Origin: an uncultured Aquimarina sp.
GTDB taxonomy: Bacteria; Bacteroidota; Bacteroidia; Flavobacteriales; Flavobacteriaceae
Assembly (NCBI GenBank): GCA_938011245.1
Contig: CALLUJ010000031.1
Span: forward strand, 26,320 to 90,319
DNA length: 64,000 nucleotides
Direction of reading: 5' to 3'
Part shown: positions 20,343-29,152 of the stretch, piece by piece
Layout: each line of letters begins with the position of its first letter
Position numbering within the stretch: the stretch's first letter is position 1
Made by a program: the position numbers and the translations under genes
The notes under the pieces: generated by a model
What the model was told of the DNA's origin: nothing
Databases searched by the model: none
The model's input: the letters and a program-made list of their open reading frames with translations, nothing else

Positions 20343-21238
20343 GATTTGTGTTTTTTATGTTTAGAGGTATTAAAAGCTCTTAGAAGACTAAAGCCGAAAT
20401 TGATTTCGCGATCAAAAAAATTACCACTTTGGTTAATAGCGAATTTTCCAGGATGTAAAGCAAAAGCATTGGTAAAGTATAGTTGAAATACATGTCCTCC
20501 AGTTTCTATATCAAAACCAATACTAAATGTGTTAGCCTCATCTTGGTGTAAATCGAAATTAGGAATAGTATAATAATACTCGGCATTTAGCGAAATGGAT
20601 CCAGAAAACAAATAACGACCACCAATACCAATACTGTAAATATCGTTAGGTTCTTCTATGTTATCGGTAAGGTTTCGATGTACCCATATTGGAGCTACTT
20701 GCAGGGATAAGTAATCATTCATTTTTCGACTAATCAATGCTTGATTTATATAATCTATACGACCTTCAAAATTTTCGTCTCTAGCTTTTGGAGTGTATTC
20801 TCGAGTTTTAATATCTATATTTCCAAAATAGGAAATATTAAAAGGAAAGGGTTTTTGTCCTGTTTTTTGACGCAGTAGACTAAGTTTTAAAGTTCCTGAA
20901 TAAGTTTTATCGGGCTTATTAGATCTAGCTATTCCTGCCTGAATATAGTTAGTAATTCCATATTCAAAACCTAAATGCATATTGTTTAAATTATCTAGCC
21001 CAAAAAAATTATCAATGCCTTTTATTTTACTAAATACATGAGAAACTCTAAAATGCAATTGTCCAGTTCTAACACGTTCGGTAGATTGACCAATCATTAA
21101 TCGTGTAGATTTAAAAGTAGCAATTACTTCTTCTTTTTTAGGCTTAGAAATAGCATCTAATTCTGCAAATAAATCGTCTTCTTGAGCATTGAGTAGATAT
21201 GTGAAAAAGCAGAGGAATAATAAGGATATTGTTTTCAA
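20339..21238 (-). CDS. DUF5777-like beta-barrel protein
   Basis: Signal peptide, TFKSTRLMIGQSTERVRTGQLHFRVSHVF, alternating beta pattern, YFTNAFALHPG. 4-bp overlap with the YceI gene. Confidence 0.75.
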   Translation of the reverse strand: MKTISLLFLCFFTYLLNAQEDDLFAELDAISKPKKEEVIATFKSTRLMIGQSTERVRTGQLHFRVSHVFSKIKGIDNFFGLDNLNNMHLGFEYGITNYIQAGIARSNKPDKTYSGTLKLSLLRQKTGQKPFPFNISYFGNIDIKTREYTPKARDENFEGRIDYINQALISRKMNDYLSLQVAPIWVHRNLTDNIEEPNDIYSIGIGGRYLFSGSISLNAEYYYTIPNFDLHQDEANTFSIGFDIETGGHVFQLYFTNAFALHPGKFAINQSGNFFDREINFGFSLLRAFNTSKHKKHKS

Positions 21239-21545
21239 AAGATATAGTTTGTTGGAGCGTATAACTTCTATTATTCAATAATATTATTATTTCAGTTTAT
21301 ATTTTAACACATTCTGTAGTCTTTATATTACTATTAGGGATATACGTTGTTGTATTAACTTAGAAAGTAAAATATCTAGTTTGTCTAAAATATTAGTGTA
21401 GTAAATTTATGTGTAGGCCTTTAAATTGAGTTTTTAAAAGCCATTAACGGATATAATATATTTAGAACAAAAAGTAATTTTAGGTTAGTGCAAAGTTTTG
21501 TAATTATCTTGTTAACTAACTATTTAGTCTGTAATTTTTATTATA

Positions 21546-23009
21546 CTATTCCTTTATAAAACGTAATGCTTGGCTTTTACCATTGTTAGTTATATTTATA
21601 ATGTAAAAGCCTTGTGTAAGTTTTGTAATATCGATACTAGAATTTACAGCTTTCCCACTTTGAATAAGTTTCGAGTTATAATTAACGATTTGGTATTCAA
21701 AATTTTTGAAAAGTACATTTTCAATAGTTATAATTTCTGTTGCAGGATTAGGATAAAGTATTAGTTTTTTGCTAATATTCAATAAGTCTCGTTTTGCTTT
21801 TGGTAATCCGTCATCGATAGTTATAGAAGGAGTTTTAGTTTCATTAATTAGTTTTACAGGATGGTGCTTATTTTCTTTAGAGCATGAAATATCGATATAT
21901 TTTTGTAAGCTGTATCCATCGTGGGTTTTTTCAAAGCCTAACTCTTTAGATTTTGTTAATAATTCACAAGCGGTATCGTATTCGCCTAAATCATGACATA
22001 TTATTCCAAGATTTCTTAAGGCATAAGAGTTATTTGGATTTAGTTTTAATGCATGTTTAAGATCTTTTTTCCCTGCATTAGAATTGCCTAATTTATGTTT
22101 TATATAACCTCTTACAGATCTAAGACCTTTTTCTTCGGTTAAACTTCCTAGTTTTATTAGTTGATTTTCGCCGTTAAAAGCTATCTCAATATGCTCTAAA
22201 GCTTTTTTGTAGTTTCCTTGATTTAAATTAATGAGAGCCAAGTTTTGATGAGTAAAGGCGTGTTTAGGCCATACTTTTTTGGTTTTGTTTAAGTAATGTA
22301 ATGCCAGTTTATAAGATTTTATTGAAGCTAAATAATCTCCTAAATTATACACTAGTCTAGTTTGAGAGGGGTTTACTTCTACAGCCAAATATCGATAATG
22401 GATTGCATGGTTTTCAAGTTCAAAATGGCTATAAACACTAGCCATACAATCGTATAGGTTGCCTAAAAATCGACGAGGGACTTCATTAATTTTTTTACTT
22501 TTTTTTAAAAATCTTTCTATCTGTTTTAAGTTTGATAGAGCCAATGTGTGAAACCCTAATCTATGTAACAAATCTCCTCTTCTAAAGTAATATGAAATAT
22601 TAACCGTACTAGACTTCATTTTTTCATTAATTGCATTTAATTGTTTGTAGTATAGTAAAGTACGTTCTTTAGTTTTTTTATTATAGGGTTTAAAGTGATT
22701 GTCTACAGAGATTAACTTTCCAAATTTAAATTCCCAAGTGGCCTGTTTTTCTCCATTTTTATGGTACTTATAATATTTTCCATCTAATATATTATCTCTA
22801 TAGTTTAAGATTTCACTTATTTTTCCAGAGGGATAATAAGCTTTTACACGAGTTAATTTGTTGTTATTGCCATAGAGTTTTTCAAGTGCAATTACTCCAT
22901 CGTCAAAATAAAGAGTCTTAATTTTAATAGTATCTTGAGCCAAAAGAGCATAAGAATTATTAATTATAAAGAAAATAAATATAAAAAAACGAATGTGTAA
23001 ATATTTCAT
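21546..23009 (-). CDS. Secreted MORN/YwqK-like + TPR protein with T9SS C-terminal sorting domain
   Basis: N-terminal YYPSGKISEILNYRDNILDGKYYKYHKNGEK repeats, central TPRs (LGNSNAGKKDLKHALKLNPNNSYALRNLG), C-terminal ILYPNPATEIITIE...QGFYIINITNNGKSQALRFIKE. Confidence 0.8.
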   Translation of the reverse strand: MKYLHIRFFIFIFFIINNSYALLAQDTIKIKTLYFDDGVIALEKLYGNNNKLTRVKAYYPSGKISEILNYRDNILDGKYYKYHKNGEKQATWEFKFGKLISVDNHFKPYNKKTKERTLLYYKQLNAINEKMKSSTVNISYYFRRGDLLHRLGFHTLALSNLKQIERFLKKSKKINEVPRRFLGNLYDCMASVYSHFELENHAIHYRYLAVEVNPSQTRLVYNLGDYLASIKSYKLALHYLNKTKKVWPKHAFTHQNLALINLNQGNYKKALEHIEIAFNGENQLIKLGSLTEEKGLRSVRGYIKHKLGNSNAGKKDLKHALKLNPNNSYALRNLGIICHDLGEYDTACELLTKSKELGFEKTHDGYSLQKYIDISCSKENKHHPVKLINETKTPSITIDDGLPKAKRDLLNISKKLILYPNPATEIITIENVLFKNFEYQIVNYNSKLIQSGKAVNSSIDITKLTQGFYIINITNNGKSQALRFIKE

Positions 23010-23103
23010 AAGGGTATAATCAAAATAACTATCAATATAAGTTTTTGTATTTAAACTATTGGTAATTAGTTTTTTATTAAAATATTATAGATGTTTTATA
23101 AGT

Positions 23104-24120
23104 CTACCATTTTATTACTGCACTAGCCCAAGTAAAGCCGCTACCAAAAGCAGCTAAAACTACAGTATCGTCTTTTTTAATTTTTCCTTGTTCCCAAGCT
23201 TCCGTTAAAGCAATAGGAATAGAAGCAGCAGTAGTGTTTCCGTAATGTTGTATGTTATTAAAAACTTGATTGTCTTCTAGACCAAACTTTTTTTGGATAA
23301 ATTGGGAAATACGCAAATTTGCTTGGTGTGGTATTAACATATCAATATCTTCTTTTTTTAGATTATTTTGAAGCAACCCTTCCATAATTACTTCCGAAAA
23401 ACGAGTAACAGCATTTTTAAATACAAATTGCCCATTCATATATGGATAGTAGGTAATGTCGTCGTCTGTAGCAGTTGTGTTTTCTTTAATTATCTGAGGA
23501 ACCCAATGCGCTGTACTAGGCCCAATAAGGGCTAATTCTTTAGCATGAACCCCTTCGCTATGCATATGAGTTGACAAGATGCCTTGACTGTCGTTTTCAC
23601 TTCTACTAACAACAACAGCACCAGCGCCATCTCCAAAAATAACAGATACCGATCTTCCTCGAGTAGTCATATCCAAACCACCACTATGATTTTCACTACC
23701 AATAACTAAAATATTCTGGTACATTCCTGTTTTAATGTATTGGTCTGCAATGGATAAGGCATATACAAAACCACTGCATTGGTTTCTTACATCTATGGCA
23801 GGTACGGTAGGAAGTTCTAGTAGGTCTTGAACCTGTACTCCGCAACCAGGAAAATAATAATCGGGACTAAGAGTAGCAAAAACAATTAATTCTATTTTAT
23901 TTTTATCAATTTTAGCACGCTCTAATGCTATTTTAGCAGCTTTTACACCCATTATTGCAGTACTATTACCATCTCCTTTTTTGATGTGACGGCGTTCTTT
24001 GATTCCTGTGCGCTCTTGTATCCAAGCATCATTGGTATCCATTAACTTTGACAAATCATCGTTAGTAACTATATTTTCGGGGACGTATTTTCCAAGTCCT
24101 GTTATTTTTGAACGGTACAT
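23104..24120 (-). CDS. fabH: 3-oxoacyl-ACP synthase III
   Basis: Start at MYRSKITGLGKYVPENIVTN rather than at 24201. NQCSGFVYAL active-site Cys, LIPHQAN, NTTAASIP. Confidence 0.93.
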   Translation of the reverse strand: MYRSKITGLGKYVPENIVTNDDLSKLMDTNDAWIQERTGIKERRHIKKGDGNSTAIMGVKAAKIALERAKIDKNKIELIVFATLSPDYYFPGCGVQVQDLLELPTVPAIDVRNQCSGFVYALSIADQYIKTGMYQNILVIGSENHSGGLDMTTRGRSVSVIFGDGAGAVVVSRSENDSQGILSTHMHSEGVHAKELALIGPSTAHWVPQIIKENTTATDDDITYYPYMNGQFVFKNAVTRFSEVIMEGLLQNNLKKEDIDMLIPHQANLRISQFIQKKFGLEDNQVFNNIQHYGNTTAASIPIALTEAWEQGKIKKDDTVVLAAFGSGFTWASAVIKW

Positions 24121-24188
24121 ATTTTTCTTTTGTTGTAGATAGCGCAATTTAGCCAAATTAGTTTTTTTGTAAGCTATAACGATAGTTT

Positions 24189-24944
24189 TTAATAAAACCA
24201 TAATTTAATAGCCATAACGGAAACAGCCGTAATCATAAAAATTTGAATTACACGATCTCCTTTTTTTACAGACCATCGGCTAGCAAACCAACCTCCTGCA
24301 GCATTTCCAATGGCTAACAGTATTCCATATTTAATATTGATGTGACCGTTAATGGCAAAAATATAAATGGCACCAATGGTTAATAAAAATACTACTAGAG
24401 TTTTAATAGCATTAGAATGTACCAGAGATAAATTGTTTAAGTAACTAAAGCCTAAAATCATTAAAAAACCAGTTCCTGCTTGTATAAATCCTGCATAAAT
24501 TCCAATAATAAAAAAAGTACCTAATGAAATTAGATATCCTTTTTTAGGGCTTTGAGCAAGATTTTTAGAAGGTTTAGGCTTCCAAATAGTAAGAATAAGA
24601 ACACAAAGCATTACTATAGAAAGTACTTTATTAAACCATTGATCTGGAAAATCAATTGCAATATATGCACCTATTATAGCACCTCCCAAGGTAACCAAAC
24701 CTAAAAAAATAGATTTTTTTATTCCTAAGACAAAAGGTGAAATGTTTTTACTATTAAACCCTAAAGCAGAAAATACGGTTTGAACTATTATACCAATGCG
24801 ATTGGTTCCGTTAGCAACTGTTGGCGGAAGCCCAAAAAACAAAATAAGAACAGGTAGTATAATTACCGAACCCCCACCTGCAATAGTATTGATAAATCCC
24901 GTTAGAGTTCCTATAAAAATGAGAAGCAAATCTTTTAACTCCAT
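24189..24944 (-). CDS. TSUP (TauE/SafE) family anion exporter
   Basis: LTGFINTIAGGGSVIILPVLI, IYAGFIQAGTGFLMI. Confidence 0.9.
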   Translation of the reverse strand: MELKDLLLIFIGTLTGFINTIAGGGSVIILPVLILFFGLPPTVANGTNRIGIIVQTVFSALGFNSKNISPFVLGIKKSIFLGLVTLGGAIIGAYIAIDFPDQWFNKVLSIVMLCVLILTIWKPKPSKNLAQSPKKGYLISLGTFFIIGIYAGFIQAGTGFLMILGFSYLNNLSLVHSNAIKTLVVFLLTIGAIYIFAINGHINIKYGILLAIGNAAGGWFASRWSVKKGDRVIQIFMITAVSVMAIKLWFY

Positions 24945-24956
24945 GTGGTTTTAATG

Positions 24957-25316
24957 TTATTTCTTTTCAGTTCTTATGTAATCTATTTCAATCATTTCTT
25001 CAATAGATTCGATAAGTAATTCGTATGGAATGTTATTACTATTTTTGATGTGATAACTCAATACTACCTTTCGTCCTAGACGTTGTAAAATACCATGTTT
25101 ATTCGAGAGCTTTTGTCCTGCCATAAAACATAGATGTACTCCTTCTTTTTTATCGGGATTTAGATAAAAAATATGTTTGTTTCCAAAATAAGTAGGAATT
25201 CCCCATTTAATATAACTTTTGAGTCCGTAGGATTTAGTAAAAAGCGTATGGAAAAGCATAAGGATTTCTTGTTCTTTTGGAGGACGATTTATAATATATG
25301 TGGCAACGGGATTCAT
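24957..25316 (-). CDS. DUF1801-like protein
   Basis: IKWGIPTYFGNKHIFYLNPDKKEGVHLCFMAG pattern. Confidence 0.75.
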   Translation of the reverse strand: MNPVATYIINRPPKEQEILMLFHTLFTKSYGLKSYIKWGIPTYFGNKHIFYLNPDKKEGVHLCFMAGQKLSNKHGILQRLGRKVVLSYHIKNSNNIPYELLIESIEEMIEIDYIRTEKK

Positions 25317-25644
25317 TACTTCAATTATATGTTAAATAATAAGTTGTGTTTTATAAGTTATAGTTCTAATTATTACCAACAGAATTAATATAAAAAACAA
25401 CTTTTATGGAATTGAAACAAAATTACGCACAAAAGTTATTCTGTTAGTTTATTCTATACTACAATTGTGGATTTAAATTAGAATAATAATACACGGGAAA
25501 TTATAAAAACCTTTTGAGATTGAAATTTGATTTCAATTGCGAGATAGAGATATTTTTTTTAGTTAGTAAATAGTACTTTAATTGAAAAAATTCAACATCT
25601 ATTTATTCCTTTTTAGGCTCAAAAATTCCTTTTAAACCTATTTT

Positions 25645-25662
25645 ATACTGCGAAAACAGTAT
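25645..25662. promoter_or_regulatory. Small inverted repeat in 5' region of the spondin-like lipoprotein gene
   Basis: ATACTG-cgaaaa-CAGTAT within a roughly 400-bp upstream region. Confidence 0.3.
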
Positions 25663-25721
25663 GCAATGCTTTGATTTGCAGTGTTAATTAGAAATATTAA
25701 TAATTATAACTTTAAAATCTT

Positions 25722-27635
25722 ATGAAAAGGAATTTGTTTTACGCAGCGGCATTAGCAGCAGTTTTAATTTCATCTTGTGATAGTGATGATGAACCAATTA
25801 ATGTACCGATTAATCCGCCAATAGAAGAACCAATACCAAGTGTTGGTACAGTAGTATTAAACGAAGTAGAATACTTAGGTAATCGAGTAGAAATTTATAA
25901 TAATAGTAATGCGTCTGTAGATATAACAAATTATTGGTTATGTTTAGGTCCAGGAAGATATTCTAGAATAGGAGCTTTAGAAATAGAAGGTAATCTAGTT
26001 TTAGGAGCAGGAGAGTTGGCAGTAGTATCTTATAATATGCCAACAGAATCTGGAGGGTTAGGGCTTTACAGAACAGGTGGAGGTTTCGGAAACCCTGATA
26101 ACATTGTAGATTTTGTTCAGTGGGGTGAAGCAGGTTCTCCTAGAGAAAATGTGGCAGTATCTGCGGGTATTTGGACAGAAGGAGATTTTGTTCCTGTTTC
26201 AGGAATAGATACTTACAGTATAGAATATGATGGAGAAGGTGATGCAGCTTCTGATTGGACAGAAGCGTCTAACTCTTCTTTAGGATTAGCTAATGGTACA
26301 GGAGTTGCTTCTGCGATGACTACGTTTGATGTTAAGATTACAAATGTTACTAATTATTTGAATGCTCATGTATTTAATACACCTGTAGGAGCAACTAGCC
26401 CAGGACCTTTAAATGCTAATGGATTACAATATCAAATTACTTTTAAAGCAGTGCCTGGTACAAAATTTACGCCAGTAACCATGATGGGTAATAGTAATGA
26501 TTGGTTTTTAGCCCCAACAGATTTAGGAGGAATTTCTTTATGGGACGAAAGTGGGAATGCTTTAAATAATGTAGATATAGCTAGTCAACTTTCTTTATAC
26601 GATGCAGGTACAGAAGCAGATAATAATCCAGCTAATTTCCCTCCAGCAGGTGCTAATGTAGGACCAGCAGATGCTAATTCAGCAGTAAGGATATTATCGG
26701 GTAGAGGTAATGGAGATATTTATATGACTGCAATTTTGAACTATGCACCAGCAGCAGCAGCTAACGAAGCAGGAACGTTTACTTTTACTATAACAGCAAC
26801 GAATGCACCAGATCCAACCTTGCCAGCAAGTTCTAACAATGGATTTGTAATTACCCCTGGTATTGTTGTATTACATGCACAGCCAGAACCTTTATTTACT
26901 TTAGGTCAGCCAGATAGAGGAGTTGGTTTAGAAGGAATTGCAGAAGACGGTCAGCCAGGAGTATTATATAATTGGTTTAAAGAAACAGGTTCAACAGGAG
27001 CACCATTACGTTTGTCTTCTTCTTTAAGTGTTTTTTCTCCAGGGTTAGTATATGCATTCAACTCAGAAAGAGATCCATTAGTACTACAAGGATCTATTAA
27101 TCCTGCAAATAATGGTTTAGAAGAATTAGCGGAAGATGGTAATAATGCTGTAGCAGTAGATTACTTAGATGGTTTAAATATACCAGTAGCAGCTAGTAAT
27201 GAGACTACTAACCAAGGTCCAGGAGGAGAATTAAATTTCTCGTTAAATGTACCACAAGGACAAGGTTATAAATTAGGTTTTACAACAATGCTTGTAGAAA
27301 CTAACGATTGGTTTATTTCTTATAATAATGCAGGTTTCCCATTATGGGATGAAAACGGTGTTGCAGTTTCAGGAACAGGAGCAAGCACTAAGTCGTACTT
27401 ATACGATGCAGGAACAGAAGTAGACGAAGCAGTTGGATTTGGAATATACCAAGCACCTAGACAATCTGCTGTTAATGTTGGCCCTGCCGATGCTAATAAT
27501 ATTGTAAGAAGAGTTGGGTCTATTGATGATGTACAATTTGGAAAAGGATCTATAGTTAGTCCAGCAGGTGTTGTATATGTAAGAGACCCTAGAGGAGGTT
27601 ATAATGTATTCCGTATAGAAGTAACTCCTAGATAA
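25722..27635 (+). CDS. Secreted lipoprotein: lamin-tail-like region plus two spondin_N-like repeats
   Basis: Lipobox LISSC. VVLNEVEYLGNRVEIYNNSNASVDITNYWLCL is lamin-tail-like. Repeat blocks NDWFLAP..ISLWDESG..LYDAGTEADN..NVGPADANSAVRIL and NDWFISY..FPLWDENG..LYDAGTEVDE..NVGPADANNIVRRV. Confidence 0.82.
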   Translation: MKRNLFYAAALAAVLISSCDSDDEPINVPINPPIEEPIPSVGTVVLNEVEYLGNRVEIYNNSNASVDITNYWLCLGPGRYSRIGALEIEGNLVLGAGELAVVSYNMPTESGGLGLYRTGGGFGNPDNIVDFVQWGEAGSPRENVAVSAGIWTEGDFVPVSGIDTYSIEYDGEGDAASDWTEASNSSLGLANGTGVASAMTTFDVKITNVTNYLNAHVFNTPVGATSPGPLNANGLQYQITFKAVPGTKFTPVTMMGNSNDWFLAPTDLGGISLWDESGNALNNVDIASQLSLYDAGTEADNNPANFPPAGANVGPADANSAVRILSGRGNGDIYMTAILNYAPAAAANEAGTFTFTITATNAPDPTLPASSNNGFVITPGIVVLHAQPEPLFTLGQPDRGVGLEGIAEDGQPGVLYNWFKETGSTGAPLRLSSSLSVFSPGLVYAFNSERDPLVLQGSINPANNGLEELAEDGNNAVAVDYLDGLNIPVAASNETTNQGPGGELNFSLNVPQGQGYKLGFTTMLVETNDWFISYNNAGFPLWDENGVAVSGTGASTKSYLYDAGTEVDEAVGFGIYQAPRQSAVNVGPADANNIVRRVGSIDDVQFGKGSIVSPAGVVYVRDPRGGYNVFRIEVTPR

Positions 27636-27663
27636 AATAATTTTTTATGTTTTTCTAAAAAGG

Positions 27664-27696
27664 TGCCTTAGCTACATATAGTTAAGGCATTTTTTT
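27664..27696 (+). terminator. Rho-independent terminator of the spondin-like lipoprotein gene
   Basis: TGCCTTAGCTA-cata-TAGTTAAGGCA followed by a T-run. Confidence 0.8.
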
Positions 27697-27981
27697 AGTT
27701 AAAGGATGCGATAATTTATTACAAAAAATAAACAATATGTGTTATTCCAACCTACTACAATTTAATACGTATTACGTGTTAAAGCTTTGTTATAAGTTTT
27801 GTAATATGCAATAAACAGAATTCACAACAATATTTAAGGTGGATTGTAAATACGATAGATTTTTTAGTATAAAAACTCAAGTTTAAATAATATACTTAGT
27901 GCGTAAATAACGTATTATTTTACAAATCATAAAACTAAGTTATCCTATCAGAATCTATTCGATTACTGTTGCTAAAATTTG

Positions 27982-27989
27982 TAAATTTG
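27982..27989 (+). promoter_or_regulatory. Bacteroidetes-type -7 element upstream of lipA
   Basis: TAAATTTG matching TAnnTTTG, 15 nt before the ATG. Confidence 0.4.
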
Positions 27990-28003
27990 CTCAAATTGCA
28001 GCT

Positions 28004-28879
28004 ATGAACATAGAAACAATAACCCCTATTAAAGAACGTGTAAAAAAACCAAAATGGTTACGTGTAAAATTGCCTACAGGTAAAAAATACACAGAATTAC
28101 GTGGTTTGGTAGATAAGTACGATTTACATACAATATGTACCTCGGGAAGTTGCCCTAATATGGGTGAATGTTGGAGCGAAGGTACTGCTACTTTTATGAT
28201 ATTAGGAAATATTTGCACTAGATCCTGTGGTTTTTGTGGAGTACAAACAGGTCGTCCAGATACAGTAGACTGGGCAGAGCCCGAAAAGGTTTCTCGTTCT
28301 ATAAAGCTTATGAAAATTAAGCACGCCGTAATTACTTCCGTAGATAGAGACGATTTAGCAGATGGAGGTTCCATAATTTGGGCGGAAACGATACAGGCTA
28401 TTAGAAGGATGAATCCAGAAACAACTTTGGAAACTTTAATTCCTGATTTTATGGGGAAGAAAAGAAATATAGATCGCATTATTTATGAAGCCCCAGAAGT
28501 GGTTTCTCACAATATGGAAACAGTTCGAAGACTAACGAGAGAAGTTCGTATTCAAGCAAAATACGATCAAAGTTTAGAAGTGCTAAGGTATTTAAAGCAA
28601 GAGGGGATTCACAGAACTAAAAGTGGTATAATGCTAGGTCTAGGAGAACGTGAAGATGAGGTATTACAGACTATGGAAGATTTACGAAAGGTAAATTTAG
28701 ATGTACTTACCATTGGACAGTATTTACAACCAAGTAAAAAACATTTACCTGTCAAACAATTTATCTTACCAGAACAATTCGAAAAGTACGAAAAGATAGG
28801 CTTAGAAATGGGATTTAGACATGTAGAAAGCAGTGCTTTAGTGCGATCTTCTTATAAAGCACAAAAACATATTACATAG
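28004..28879 (+). CDS. lipA: Lipoyl synthase
   Basis: CTSGSCPNMGECW and radical SAM CTRSCGFCGV. Confidence 0.97.
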   Translation: MNIETITPIKERVKKPKWLRVKLPTGKKYTELRGLVDKYDLHTICTSGSCPNMGECWSEGTATFMILGNICTRSCGFCGVQTGRPDTVDWAEPEKVSRSIKLMKIKHAVITSVDRDDLADGGSIIWAETIQAIRRMNPETTLETLIPDFMGKKRNIDRIIYEAPEVVSHNMETVRRLTREVRIQAKYDQSLEVLRYLKQEGIHRTKSGIMLGLGEREDEVLQTMEDLRKVNLDVLTIGQYLQPSKKHLPVKQFILPEQFEKYEKIGLEMGFRHVESSALVRSSYKAQKHIT

Positions 28880-29008
28880 CAATTACTTAAAGTTTTCAAG
28901 GATAAAATAATTAGATTTATTAACTCCAAATGTAAATTATTATTACTGCGATAGAAATTTATTTTTGAAAGATAAGAAAAGTAAAAGCTAGGATTAATTG
29001 ATTGTAAA

Positions 29009-29053
29009 ACACTTATTTATTCTTTTTAATAATTAAAAAGAATAAATAAGTGT
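29009..29053. repeat. 45-bp perfect palindrome (22-bp arms, 1-nt centre)
   Basis: ACACTTATTTATTCTTTTTAAT-a-ATTAAAAAGAATAAATAAGTGT, between lipA and the histidine kinase. Confidence 0.9.
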
Positions 29054-29152
29054 AATTGTATGTTAATAATGATTCTTTAAGATTAGCAAATTATGGTACC
29101 TTAAAGTTATGAGATTTAGTTATATTTAACCAATTGCTTAAATTAATGTTAA

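Noticed and set aside
21546-23009. Reading the MORN/YwqK-like repeats as an antitoxin of a toxin-antitoxin pair
   Set aside because: The protein carries a signal peptide, TPRs and a T9SS-type sorting domain and has no toxin-like neighbour. The 'YwqK antitoxin' label is a generic repeat annotation.
27991-28479. 162-aa minus-strand ORF opposite lipA
   Set aside because: Overlaps the conserved lipA reading frame and has no domain signature.
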